A DNA stretch of 64,000 nucleotides from Flaccisagitta enflata (taxonomy: Eukaryota > Chaetognatha > Sagittoidea > Aphragmophora), in assembly GCA_965153355.1 (NCBI GenBank), contig OZ231126.1:89094001-89158000 (forward strand), written 5' to 3'. The position numbers and the translations under genes are program-made. Shown piece by piece: positions 1 to 9,821 of this stretch (the stretch's first letter is position 1; every line of letters starts with the position of its first letter). The notes beneath the pieces were generated by a model. That model was not told the DNA's origin and did not search any database. It saw only the letters and a list, made by a program, of their open reading frames with translations.

Positions 1-1
1 T

Positions 2-3000
2 CTCGACGACGCCGATGCTCTTGCAAGAGGTCGTGGGATTATCAACGGACTGACGCCGCAGGAGAGGGCGAGGCGACGCTTCGTCAACAGGAGTGCGGAG
101 AGAGACAGATGGGGTAGGCAGCTGGAGGAGGAAATGCGACAAGGTCGGCGGCTGATAGATGATTTGCAGCAGCAACAACGGGAGGAGGAGCAGCGACAGC
201 AACAGGAGCAACAGCAGCAGCATCAATTGCAGATGCAGCAGCAGCAACTCCAACAGCAACGTCAACTCCACCGACCACAGGAGCAGCAGCAAACGACAGC
301 TCAACGGCAGCAGCAAGAGCTGTTGCAGCAGCAGCAGTTGCAGCAACTTCAACAATTTCGTCAACAAGACCAACAACAACAGCCGGCGCCACAACATGTG
401 GTTCAACAACAGCAACAACACGAGCAGCAGCAGCAGCAACAACAGCAACAACAACAAAGGCTGCAACAACATCAACCGGTTATGCAGCCGCATGAACAAC
501 AACAACAGCGGCAAAATAATGAAGATGAACGTATGCAACAGCAACTGCAGCAGCAACAGCAACCTTCCGCCGCGATCCCAGCGGTGGTAGTGGATCCTCC
601 AGCGTCAAATAACCATCCTGTCGAAAGCACGAGCGTCAGTGAAGAAACAGAAGAAGAGAGACAGCGACGCCTTGCAGAACAACGTCTGCGCATGATGGCT
701 GAAGGTGAAGGTGGTGGTGCAGCAACAGCTCCAAAGGCGCCGATCGCGGTGCCATTGGGATTCCAACAGCGAAGCTCATCACAAGAAGACAAAGAATTGT
801 ACGACAGAATGTGTAACTTTCGCCAGCAGCAGCAACGAGATGAAGATAGAAGAGCAGGAGTATTCAATAATGCGGCAGAAATGCAACGGAAGCACTGGAA
901 TAGCCTGAACGACGGCGGCATTGGTGGAGCTTTAGAGCAGCGGGATGTGAAGCTTAGACAACTGTCTGAGCTGGACAAGCAGCAGCCGCAGCATCCGCCA
1001 AAAGACCGTCGATCTATCTTCAGAAATTTCAATCCGGGATTGTTCAATTCGAACTTACAGCAACGTCATGTGCAGTCAGTGGAAACGTCCGTCAAGCAGC
1101 CGATGCAGCAGCAGCAACAGTTGGAGCAGCAGCAGCAGCAAGGACAGCGTCAGCGTCAACTGCAGCAGCAGAATGAACAGCAACAGCATCCTGACCAGCA
1201 ACAGCAGCTTCAACATCAACAGTGGCAGCAGCAACGGCTTCAACAACTGCAACAGCATCAGGATCAGCATCACCAAACCCCAGCAGCAACGATTCTCCCT
1301 ACCGCACCGGAAGTGATCTTCGAGAAGCAGATTGGTTCTGCTAGAAGGGAGACTGAACTTCCCCGTCAAGAGGAAAAGGTCTTCAACACAGCCGGAAGCG
1401 GAGGTGATGCAACGGAGGCGATGCGCAGGAGGCAGAAGCAGGAGGCCGCTGACGCGAAGTTGGCACAGCAGCTGCAAGATAAGGAGAGAAGAAAAGTCGC
1501 TCCCAAGAAGGCAATGAGTGGATTGCAGCCGAAGGCGCCAAAAGTAGCGCAAGCGCCTCTAGCAACGCCTCAAGCGGAAGTCATCCAGCAGAATCAACGT
1601 TTGCAGCAGGAAGTGGATAGTTTGAAGATGCAGATTCAGCAGAGAGACTTTGACCTTGCCGCAGCGAGAGAAGAAGAGAAACAACGTAAAGAAGAACAAC
1701 AACAGCGACAGTACGTCCGCCAAGATTTTGATGCTCCCCGATTCCATCAAGATGATTGTCAACAACAAATGAATCAGCAGGAAGAAGTTGGGTGGAGTGT
1801 GAAAACTACCAAAAAGAGATCTCCGGTCAAGGTCGGGGGTCAATACGCGTTCACCCAACAGGCCCCAGCGTATCATCAGGTGGAGCTTCATCAAGTAGCT
1901 CGTCAACCGGAAGTTCATGTACAGATGCCCAACAATCCGGCTCTGGACATGTTCTTGGAGAGGGCGGCGTACAATGATTATATGCGAGCAAGGGAGGTCG
2001 GCCTCAAAGCATTGGAGAGAGCAAGACCTGAGAAGCCTCTGCAGGAGCTTTCATCCACCGATTTCATGATGTGGAAGAGGAAGTTCAAAGATGCTGAAAA
2101 GCATGAAGGCTTGACGCAAATGGACATTTTATTGGAATTGCCTAAGTGGTTTGCTGGTCCGGCAAAGGAGATCATTGAAACTGCGACGATTGATGCAACT
2201 GAAGCGACAGCAAGAGGAGAGATTGACGACGCCTTCGCAAAAATGGACGTCGTCTTTATGGCAAGGCGCTGCAACATTGCGGCGCTGTTCAACGAAATCG
2301 TCGCGGAGGCAAGGATCCAGTCGGCCGACCATGCAAGGCATTTCAATTTATCTGCAAGGTTGCAAAAGGCAAAGAAGATTGCGAGGACCTGTGGAGAAGT
2401 GCAACACTGCTATCGTGACGAGCTGCTGCAGGAAATCCTCAATAAGAGGGTCCCTCATCTTGCAGATAAATTTTGGGAAAGGCAACATGAAGCAACCCAG
2501 AAAGGACAGTCATTTTCATTCGACAACTTGGTCAACATGATTGAGACATGGGCGGTGATTCAGCGCAACAAAGGTGCAAGCTGCAAAACAGCGTCAGTGG
2601 CAGCAGTCGCAACGACAGAAAAAGAGGCGCCATCATCATACGAGGATGCTTTGACCAATGGCAAGCAAAAGATGCAGTCGACGGACCGCTGCAACGTCTG
2701 CAGTGGAATGCATCAAACAGAAGAATGTCATCAGCTGTTAGAGTTGGAAGTGGACGCGAGAGTTCAAAAGATCATGTCTCGTCGTCTTTGCTTCCACTGC
2801 CTCGCGCCAGGACACAACGCCAAAGGATGTGCAAACAGACCAACTTGCCAGATCTGCAAGAAGCGGCACACAACAATTCTCCATGGGCGCACCTACAAGA
2901 AAGAGGAAAAGGAAGAGAAGAAAGAAGAGAATAAGCAGGGAAATAAAGTACCGCTGGCTCCCTTCAACAAGTCAGAGGATGCGGCTGCAGTAGCACCAAC

Positions 3001-3064
3001 AGCTCCGTCGACGGCGGAGGCAGCCAATCCTACGGAAGTGATCTCTTCGAACGTCACGGCATGA
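2..3064 (+). CDS. gag: Gag-like protein of the BEL/Pao element, polyglutamine-rich, 5'-partial
   Basis: Structural protein expected to form the cytoplasmic retrotransposon particle and bind its RNA. The frame is open from base 2, so the ATG at 134 (976 codons to the stop) is probably internal and the true start lies upstream. Counted from that ATG: Gln-rich blocks at about residues 15-115 and 325-385 (CAG and CAA mixed), a predicted coiled coil near 488-525, a capsid-like region resembling the BEL/Pao DUF1759 domain from about 638 to 850, and zinc knuckles from about 853 to 915 (CNVC...H...C, LCFHC...GH...C, CQIC...H). The tail is K/E-rich. It ends at TGA 3062-3064; the protease frame follows in the same frame without a shift. 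The long glutamine blocks are unusual for a Gag. Family assignment is firm; the N-terminal function is unknown. Confidence 0.85.
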   Translation, partial: LDDADALARGRGIINGLTPQERARRRFVNRSAERDRWGRQLEEEMRQGRRLIDDLQQQQREEEQRQQQEQQQQHQLQMQQQQLQQQRQLHRPQEQQQTTAQRQQQELLQQQQLQQLQQFRQQDQQQQPAPQHVVQQQQQHEQQQQQQQQQQQRLQQHQPVMQPHEQQQQRQNNEDERMQQQLQQQQQPSAAIPAVVVDPPASNNHPVESTSVSEETEEERQRRLAEQRLRMMAEGEGGGAATAPKAPIAVPLGFQQRSSSQEDKELYDRMCNFRQQQQRDEDRRAGVFNNAAEMQRKHWNSLNDGGIGGALEQRDVKLRQLSELDKQQPQHPPKDRRSIFRNFNPGLFNSNLQQRHVQSVETSVKQPMQQQQQLEQQQQQGQRQRQLQQQNEQQQHPDQQQQLQHQQWQQQRLQQLQQHQDQHHQTPAATILPTAPEVIFEKQIGSARRETELPRQEEKVFNTAGSGGDATEAMRRRQKQEAADAKLAQQLQDKERRKVAPKKAMSGLQPKAPKVAQAPLATPQAEVIQQNQRLQQEVDSLKMQIQQRDFDLAAAREEEKQRKEEQQQRQYVRQDFDAPRFHQDDCQQQMNQQEEVGWSVKTTKKRSPVKVGGQYAFTQQAPAYHQVELHQVARQPEVHVQMPNNPALDMFLERAAYNDYMRAREVGLKALERARPEKPLQELSSTDFMMWKRKFKDAEKHEGLTQMDILLELPKWFAGPAKEIIETATIDATEATARGEIDDAFAKMDVVFMARRCNIAALFNEIVAEARIQSADHARHFNLSARLQKAKKIARTCGEVQHCYRDELLQEILNKRVPHLADKFWERQHEATQKGQSFSFDNLVNMIETWAVIQRNKGASCKTASVAAVATTEKEAPSSYEDALTNGKQKMQSTDRCNVCSGMHQTEECHQLLELEVDARVQKIMSRRLCFHCLAPGHNAKGCANRPTCQICKKRHTTILHGRTYKKEEKEEKKEENKQGNKVPLAPFNKSEDAAAVAPTAPSTAEAANPTEVISSNVTA
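3062..3064 (+). promoter_or_regulatory. In-frame TGA between gag and protease, candidate readthrough stop
   Basis: The codons after this TGA stay open in the same frame to 5002, and the protease motif begins about 120 bases later. The context is TGA-CTG. A C after UGA is a known leaky context, and CTG is one base from the strong CTA signal. Retroviruses with gag and pol in one frame use this strategy. A null mutation of a formerly fused gag-pol ORF would look the same. Confidence 0.4.
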
Positions 3065-3130
3065 CTGGCGGCGACGGCAACGTCGCGGTCCGTCTCTTCA
3101 TTCGACGACGTTGTCCGTCCGATCGTTCCA

Positions 3131-5002
3131 GTGACTATCATAAACAATTCTTCGGGTGTGCAGAGGACGATATACGCTATGATCGACTCAGGCGCTGATC
3201 GCGACGTGATCAGTACCAATGTTATTCGCAGTCTTCTGATTCCGACAAAAACAGTGCAAATGACGGTGGTTACGGTGGGAAATCATGTTGTTGAGGATCG
3301 TTTCATCGCATCATTCACCATGAAGTCGGTCGACGAGGAATATGTCGTCGACATCAACGACGCGTTGGTCAGTGATTTGTTGACGAGTGAACGCGACATT
3401 CCTCCTTTTCTCCGCGACCTATCCGACCAACCTCACATCAGAGATATAAAGTTTCCAGAGGCAGAAGGCGGTGTTATGATGATCATAGGAGCGGCGCATG
3501 CGGATGCCGCCGTCGCTCTGGAAGTCCGCCGAGGGCCTTCAGGATCCTTGACTTGCTTCAGATGTTTATTCGGTTGGACTGTATGTGGAAAGACGGGGAA
3601 GAGGGGGCGAGATTTTGCATCGATCAACGCCATCACAACGGATGATCGCGTCCTCCACGACAGCATCGATCGCATCCTCGACAATCGCGTCCTCAACAGC
3701 AACATCGACCGCATCTTCTGCCATGACTTTGCATCACCAATCGTCTCGCAAGAGGAGATGGGCGATTCCCTTGAAAACATCAGAGCGTGCAAAATGTTAG
3801 AGGAAAAGACATACTTTTGCCCAATTGCAGCAAAGAATCTTCTTCCGAGACCGGAAGTGACGCAAGACGTCTTGGAGGAGGCGCGCAAACAGCTCGTCAA
3901 GTCAATGCAGCGGCAACATTATTCCGACGTTTTCGAACAATTGGAGTTGGGAAAAGCCTTTAAGCCAGGAAGCCGTCGCGACTTTATTATCAAGAACAAG
4001 GAGGTGCTAAAGTTGAACCCTTTCGTCGATGACGACGGCATCCTTCGCGTCGGCAGCCGATTGGAGAATGCCGACATCGCACATGACGCTAAATTTCCCT
4101 TCATCCTTCCGCCAAAAGACGAGAATGTGAAATCATTAATTCGCCATTATCATCATAATGATTTTCACGCGGGTGCAAAGCATACATTGTGCCAATTACG
4201 CCAATTTGTGTGGATTACAGAAGGTCTTCAGGCTGTCAAGAGCGTCGTCAACACGTGCTTCAGATGCCAGAAGAACTTTAAAAAGAACGCGAATCAGCGA
4301 ATGGCTAATCTTCCATCAAATCGCATCAATCCTGCACCTGTTTTTACAGAGACCGGATTGGATATGTCAGCCGATGCGATGGTAAATGCAATCATCCGCT
4401 TTGCAGCAAGGCGCCCAGGAATCAACCGATTTACTTTAGACTGTGGAACTGATCTAGTCATCGGTCTCTTCAAGCGCCATTTTGCTTCCATCTCTATTGG
4501 CGCCATCCTTCACGTCGATGCCTTCAACACTGCTGTCGTTGAAGTTGAAGGAATTCTCAACCGTCGTCCTCTGACAACGCTCAGTGATGATTCAAATGAT
4601 GCTGAGGCCCTCACACCGAATCATATCCTCAATCCATCAACATCCGGCAACGCCTCTCTGGATCTGGCGCAACAAGGCGTCAACTCTGACGCCGACTCAG
4701 CGAAGATTCAATGGAGGTGTGCGCAATCGCGTGTGGATGCGTTTTGGAAATCGTGGAGGGTCGAATATTTGTCGCTTCTTCACGCGCGAAGCAAATGGTC
4801 GAGATCCGAGAGAGACTTTGCGGTCGACGACATGGTCGTCGTCATGGACGAAACGCTGCCTCGTCACAATTGGAGTTTAGGACGCGTCATGGGTGTCGAA
4901 GGATCATCAGCCCATGTCCGGAGGGCTTATTCTCGACGCCAAGATGAAAAGATCGTGACGAAAGACCGCATAAAGCTTCTGCGGCTGGGATTGGATTCAT
5001 AA
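3131..5002 (+). CDS. pol: Protease-integrase remnant of BEL/Pao pol, lacking reverse transcriptase and RNase H
   Basis: 623 codons from ATG 3131; the frame is open from 3065, so translation may instead come from readthrough of Gag. Domains in order: retropepsin-like A17 protease with the catalytic DSGAD motif at residues 19-23; a Pao-protease C-terminal part near 119-150 (IIGAAHADA, GWTVCG); a short two-fold repeat near 172-197; a zinc-binding H2C2 module (H and H near 337-350, CFRC near 376-379); shortened integrase core with GLDM near 410, LDCGT near 436 and a glutamate in EVEGILNRRPLT near 470; then a DUF5641-like tail (FW..W..EYL, W.LGRV). Intact BEL/Pao pol is well over 1,000 residues. 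The RT-RNase H block is missing, and the D-D and D-E spacings of the integrase are much too short. These are deletions that kept the frame. Catalysis of integration is therefore unlikely. Confidence 0.82.
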   Translation: MTIINNSSGVQRTIYAMIDSGADRDVISTNVIRSLLIPTKTVQMTVVTVGNHVVEDRFIASFTMKSVDEEYVVDINDALVSDLLTSERDIPPFLRDLSDQPHIRDIKFPEAEGGVMMIIGAAHADAAVALEVRRGPSGSLTCFRCLFGWTVCGKTGKRGRDFASINAITTDDRVLHDSIDRILDNRVLNSNIDRIFCHDFASPIVSQEEMGDSLENIRACKMLEEKTYFCPIAAKNLLPRPEVTQDVLEEARKQLVKSMQRQHYSDVFEQLELGKAFKPGSRRDFIIKNKEVLKLNPFVDDDGILRVGSRLENADIAHDAKFPFILPPKDENVKSLIRHYHHNDFHAGAKHTLCQLRQFVWITEGLQAVKSVVNTCFRCQKNFKKNANQRMANLPSNRINPAPVFTETGLDMSADAMVNAIIRFAARRPGINRFTLDCGTDLVIGLFKRHFASISIGAILHVDAFNTAVVEVEGILNRRPLTTLSDDSNDAEALTPNHILNPSTSGNASLDLAQQGVNSDADSAKIQWRCAQSRVDAFWKSWRVEYLSLLHARSKWSRSERDFAVDDMVVVMDETLPRHNWSLGRVMGVEGSSAHVRRAYSRRQDEKIVTKDRIKLLRLGLDS

Positions 5003-5017
5003 AAAACGCTAAGTTTT

Positions 5018-5040
5018 GAGAGAGAGAGAAAAAAGGCGCA
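5018..5040 (+). other. Polypurine tract and likely start of the 3' LTR
   Basis: A (GA)n-A6-GG purine run lies 15 bases after the pol stop and is followed at 5041 by TGGGCCTGTCC. This fits the usual polypurine tract followed by an LTR beginning with TG. The opposite LTR is not in the window, so the boundary is an inference. Confidence 0.55.
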
Positions 5041-6936
5041 TGGGCCTGTCCATTAGTAACTATAGATATGAGTGATTGAAACTCTGACTTGTTATATTTA
5101 CAAAGAGTTGTTATTATTCATATTTGGTTCTGATTATCCATGCTTTCATCTTTCCTCTTGTCAATTATGTTATCCATTTCCATTAACACATCAAAAACAC
5201 TGATTCATTCGCTCTGTCTACATGTACATATGATTGTGCCAAAATCCGTTCTTATCATTATCAGTTCGCGTTAACGAACATTTCAGAGCTTCCGCTGACG
5301 ACGTTGTTCCATCTGCGAAGTCAGTCTACATCTTGGAGTCGCTCGTCGGAGTCAAGATGTCCCGTCAGCATCCGGCTCCACCTGCGCCTTTCGATGCGGT
5401 CGCCGTTGACGACATCATTCATCGCCTTTCGCCTACGAGTTGACGAGATGTTGGAGCCCGGAATGACCCGCTCGTCTCTGTAATGGAGAAGGCGCAGGTG
5501 ATGTGGTCGTTCCATGATGCTTACTAATTTTTCTTTTACTTAACAGATTCGTTTTTATATATAGTTAGTAATTTATTTAATTTTGTCTTGTTTTGTTTGG
5601 TTCCTTGGAACATGTACATTTTTGTTGTGTTTGTTTTAGACATGGTCTTTTTAGTCATTATTACGAATACTTTCGTATGACATGTTTTTAGTAGTATGCC
5701 CCTACTTATTATTTTCCACTCTCAAGTCAAATCCCAGGCTTGGAGTGCTCCAAGGCCCGTTCCCCCCTTCCCCCCCCCTTTCCCCTTAACTTTTTCAGAA
5801 CGGGTGCCTCAACCTCCTCGTCGCCGCCTCGTTTCCATCCGCGTCATCGTGATCGTTGAAAATTTGCTGGTGGTGGATCCTTTCCGGACGGGAATCATCA
5901 TTCGTGCAATCGTCGATCTGTTGATAGTTGGGGTGGGGATGTAAGAGGCGGTGGACGGGGGGGAGGGGCGGGGGCTGTGTCTATGTAATTTTTTTTTAAG
6001 GAAGGTAGTATCGGTTTTTTAGTAGGGTTTCCCCGACTGGAAACTAGATGTCGGATTTTTGAAATTCGTGAAATTCCAAAAATGGGGCAGAATGTTAGAA
6101 ATGTATGTCCGTCCGTCTATTAAGTATGAGTGCATTTGTTTCTTTTGCGTGCTTTTGATTTTTCTTCTTTTCCTGTTATTCAATGCCGGCGTCTTTTGTT
6201 TCTCGCCATTTTTTATATTGAACGCTAGATGGGTAACCATATGGTTGCGCCTTGTATTTTGTGCCATTTGTTTTTATTACGTAGGCAAACATACGTAACT
6301 CGTCTTTCGTATCATCCAATTTTGGATTGATTGATTTTATTTATTTACGGCATTGCTTCTTAAAGTGATTGATTGATTTTTCGTGATCGATTGAATGCGC
6401 CCTTGGAATTCACTAATTTCAATAATCTCTCATCTTTTTATTGCAGATAAACTTATGAACGGACAATTAACGTTAGTTTGACATCGACAGACTGTGGGTT
6501 GAAACCAACGAAAGTGGGCCTAAAAGTAAGTTTTATAGACGCGTCTTTGCTTTTATTAACGTTGTTTTTATCTTGTCTTCCGGTCTGTTATTTTTGTCTT
6601 TTGCCCTTTTGCATTTTTATCGCCGGATTTTAGTATGGTTTTTATCGCTTGCCCGATCAGCTTGCTATAGGGATGATATGGATGAATTTAATGGGATGGG
6701 CCGGGGCAGGGGCAGGTATTATCAGGTGGCATGGGCTCTGAAGAAGATGAACATGTTGTCATGTGCTGTTTCTGTCCTTTATTGTGTCCTATCTCGATTT
6801 CATGTTATCTTTTGCGTTTGCTGATCACCATTAACGCCCACTTTCCCTTTCATTTTTCCCCCTCTCTTCAGTTGTTGAAATTTTTTATGGAATAAACGAG
6901 ACGATCGCCTTCCTATTTTCCAATCGGCCAACTTTC
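5041..6936 (+). other. Probable LTR and flanking non-coding DNA
   Basis: From 5041 the sequence should be the 3' LTR, but its end cannot be fixed without the 5' copy. A GC-rich patch at about 5276-5520 has the same codon flavour as gag and short open frames, without a recognisable product. A C/T run lies at 5763-5785 and a G run at 5957-5973. An inverted pair TACGAA/TTCGTA sits near 5664-5679. No gene is supported from 5700 to 6936. Confidence 0.4.
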
Positions 6937-6938
6937 TT

Positions 6939-7666
6939 TCACCACAAGTCGTCAGTCAGATAGACGCTCATAGACAGTACCAGTTGAAACTCGTGGGCGT
7001 AATTTATATTTGGGATAAAGTCATAAGCCGACAAAAAATCATACTCTTGCATGAAATTGTTTATGATTTTAGAGTAAGCGTGATTAGAATTATGAATATT
7101 ACAATTTAAATCCATAAGTAACACAAAACTACAATCTTGATTTGATTGTATGATATTCTCAATAAACGCCATTGTTTCTTTATAGAGTAACAATTGAGTC
7201 TGCATATTACGCGTATCATAGAAAGGGAGATATGCATTGAAAAGGAAGATTATACCGTGCTGAGTTCCATAACTGAAACTCTATCATGAACATATTGCGT
7301 ACAGGGACGAATCATTTAAGAAAGATTTTTGCTAAATAAAAAACCAGTACCGCCATATGGGCGACCTTTAAAAATTTATGATTCTATTCTTTTTGTCATT
7401 GCCGATGTACCATAACCATCATAATCTTTATGTAATGATTTTAACAAATTGGTACCTTGTTGTTTACGAACGGGAGGTTTTAACCAGTGTTCCTGAATAG
7501 CAAAGATCACATGAGTTTCATCTTGACAGCGAGGGTGAAGGAATTCCTTGCTGTTTTTAAATCCGTTGATGTTGTGAGAGGACAACATCAAATTGACGCG
7601 GTTTTTGTTGCTGTTGGTATCCATAGTGTAAGTATTCACTGAAGAAACTTTCGGCGCGCCATCCAA
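6939..7666 (-). pseudogene. LINE (non-LTR retrotransposon) endonuclease domain, broken
   Basis: Reading the minus strand, frame segments 7666-7376, 7375-7240 and 7240-6939 together give the N-terminal half of an exonuclease-endonuclease-phosphatase (APE-like) domain. Visible blocks are SHNINGF, the catalytic-glutamate region IFAIQEHWLKPP, GRPYGGTGF, FNAYLPFYDTRN and LLMDLNCN. Such domains nick target DNA to start reverse transcription. Stops and at least one frame change break it, and the reverse transcriptase that should follow at lower coordinates is absent. This is a 5' fragment of a LINE ORF2, which is unusual because LINE copies normally lose their 5' end. LINE clade not assigned. Confidence 0.8.
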
Positions 7667-8396
7667 CGTTAGCCGTCGTTGAGAAACACTAATCTTTCAG
7701 TGTGAATTTTAAAAAGTGAACAATATTAAAAAAAAATTTGAAAACATCGTCAGACTCACAAGAAAAAGCTTTATTTGAAATAGGACGATATGTTTTAGTC
7801 ATAAAAAAATCAGTACAACAGTAAACCAAAGTATAAGGAGCGTTTTAATCAAAACAGACTTTTTATCTGGAAAAAATCACTATACTTACACAAAAGCCAT
7901 GTCTTTGGTTTTGAAATTTTTGAAAATCTGTCATCAGAAATAGAATTAGAAATATCCGATGATTCATTGAGCAAAATTTGGGTTCTATTTGATGTGGAAA
8001 AAACATTTAAAAAAATAAATGAAATATTAAAAGAACTATAAGGCCAACTTTGACTATTAGAAAATTGCTTAAAATGGGCATAGATGTACCCATGATATAT
8101 CTTCACATAATTCCAAATGCCCAGCCCACTCCTAGCTGTCGCATAGCGTTGTAAACCCGTTAAGTAGGATGCTATCGGTCAAAAAGTCAGTAGATGCACA
8201 AAGTAAATTCCATGTTTAAGTTTGGTCAGCCCCTCTTACTGTCATCCCTTAAATAGATTCCGTTGATTCTTTTGTGTCTATCAGCTTGTCTAACTTTTGT
8301 CTATCTTTTTGTCTATTTGTCTGTCAGGCATGCATGGAGTGACGAGTAGTTGCATAAGAAGTTTAATACGTTTCCACAGACTTTAAAGACCATGTT
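7667..8396. other. AT-rich non-coding stretch upstream of the LINE fragment
   Basis: A minus-strand frame at 8106-7849 (85 codons) is open but gives no recognisable motif. It might be 5' LINE sequence or chance. Nothing else is supported here. Confidence 0.3.
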
Positions 8397-8793
8397 TTTA
8401 TCTTCTTCTTTTTTAACGGCATCTTCTTCTTCTTCTTTTTTTTCGTTGTCACCTTCTTCTTCTTCGTTGTCATCTTCTTCTTCTTCTTCATCATCTTCTT
8501 CTTCTCTTTCATCGTCATCTTCTTCTTCTCTTTCATCACAATCTTCTTCTTCTTCTTCTCTTTCATCGTTATCTTCTTCTTCTCCTTCTCTTTCATCGTT
8601 ATCTTCTTCTTCTTCTTCTCTTTCATCGTTATCTTCTTCTCCTTCTCTTTCATCGTTATCTTCTTCTTCTTCTTCTCTTTCATCGTTATCTTCTTCTTCT
8701 TCTTCTTCTTCTTCTTCTTCTTCTTCTTCTTCTTCTTCTTCTTCTTCTTCTTCTTCTTCTTCTTCTTCTTCTTCTTCTTCTTCTTCTTCTTCC
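8397..8793 (+). repeat. (TTC)n microsatellite grown from a ~30-36-bp minisatellite
   Basis: A pure TTC run of about 34 units occupies 8691-8792. To its left, 8397-8690 alternates short TTC runs with a CTTTCATCGTTATC cassette repeated about six times. The minus strand is a long purine tract encoding poly-Glu by chance. Confidence 0.95.
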
Positions 8794-9281
8794 ATTATCA
8801 TTTCTCGGAATCTACCCTGTAATGCAACATCAAAGACTATGCTGAACTTTCAAAGAGAGAAACAGATTATATCTAGTTACCACTGACGGAAAAAATGGCG
8901 GCAAAATAATCAAGGGTAGTATTGATGAAAACGAGTGTGATTTTAAATTTCGGTTCTGTCAAAAAGGCACAGTTTTGTAGTTTTCCGCTCAATTTTTCAC
9001 AAGGAATTCAAAAATTGTGGTCTCAAGACCCTGGGACAACGTCTTGGGGATCTAATGAGAAAACTTACATAGTGGGAGTTAAGGTGACTTTTTGCGCCAG
9101 AAGCGTCGGACCACTACACCCATTGGCCAAAACCCTTCTGTCAATATCACATCCTTTTCAGACGTAAGATGCACCTTCCTTTCAAACTGCATCAAAATGC
9201 GAGCACTTTAAGTCGGCCAAACAGAAGTTTTTATATTTTTTTTGTTTTGTATGTTTTTATGATTTATATTTTTTTTGTTTT

Positions 9282-9304
9282 NNNNNNNNNNNNNNNNNNN
9301 NNNN
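9282..9304. other. Assembly gap (23 N)
   Basis: Run of N within AT-rich sequence. Confidence 1.
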
Positions 9305-9386
9305 CAAATAACAAATCAACAAGGCCAACACCTTTAAGTCGCGTGCGAGATGATGGTAACTGAATTGACCTGACTCCTTATTCACA

Positions 9387-9419
9387 NNNNNNNNNNNNNN
9401 NNNNNNNNNNNNNNNNNNN
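9387..9419. other. Assembly gap (33 N)
   Basis: Run of N, 82 bases after the first gap. Confidence 1.
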
Positions 9420-9640
9420 TACACTGAATAATTGTTAGTGAGCGATCTTATGTATGAATTTGACATGTTCAAAATTTCATGCTGATATCTTTAACTGTTC
9501 AAGAGAAATCAACATTTCAAATAAACAAAGTTGAAACCGCGCGGCAATCTTCGTCCTCGCGCAGTTTATTCACCAAGCTTAAATGCGATTGACACTAGAG
9601 AAACACTTTGACTGAGACAACATTCGACCGTGTTTTGAGA

Positions 9641-9795
9641 ACAAGGCCAGATACACGGCCACCATTTGCGGACGGGTGGGCAGGGGCAGAAATGCTCGTT
9701 TCACACTTTTCAACTCTATAATTTCAGACCAACGGATGGACGGACCAACGGACGGACAAAGCCTCTTATAGATTTGCGTGTCAGCAACTAAAAAG
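9641..9795 (+). mobile_element. PBE (palindrome-box element), TTGCG version
   Basis: Strand '+' here means GGCC hairpin first. It starts ACAAGGCCAGATACACGGCC (small hairpin), then box ATTTGCGGAC, GGGTGGGCAGGGGCAG, a GGAC/GACC tract, AAAGCCTCTTATAG, and ends with the hairpin ATTTGCGTGTCAGCAACT followed by AAAAA. The first five bases differ from the usual AGTTG in both box and hairpin, so the two changed together. No coding capacity and no clear target duplication. Resembles Helentron-associated non-autonomous elements; the class is inferred. Confidence 0.75.
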
Positions 9796-9821
9796 CTGTA
9801 TCGTTCTCTTGGATATTTTTT

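Larger units (their letters stand above)
1..5040 (+). mobile_element. BEL/Pao-type LTR retrotransposon, cut by the window start and internally deleted
   Basis: Order of parts seen: polyQ Gag with CCHC zinc knuckles, aspartic protease, H2C2 zinc finger and integrase remnants, a C-terminal domain of the type found after BEL/Pao integrases (DUF5641-like), then a polypurine tract. Protease before integrase and the Gag zinc-knuckle layout are typical of BEL/Pao. Reverse transcriptase and RNase H, normally between protease and integrase, are absent, so this copy cannot be autonomous. The 5' LTR, primer-binding site and Gag start lie outside the window. Both ORFs are otherwise open, which suggests a recent copy or a non-autonomous lineage rather than an old relic. 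Confidence 0.85.
8801..9640. other. Unannotated stretch with two assembly gaps
   Basis: No gene or repeat was recognised. N runs of 23 bases (9282-9304) and 33 bases (9387-9419) interrupt it. The left gap follows a T-rich stretch, so polymer slippage is a likely cause. Confidence 0.6.

Noticed and set aside
6433-6740. Possible exons (TTTTTATTGCAG before 6446; AAAAG/GTAAGT near 6530; GRGRGRYYQ frame near 6700)
   Set aside because: Splice-like words but no conserved peptide and stops in frame; too weak to list.
8313-8886. Poly-Glu and poly-Ser open frames
   Set aside because: They are translations of the TTC microsatellite.
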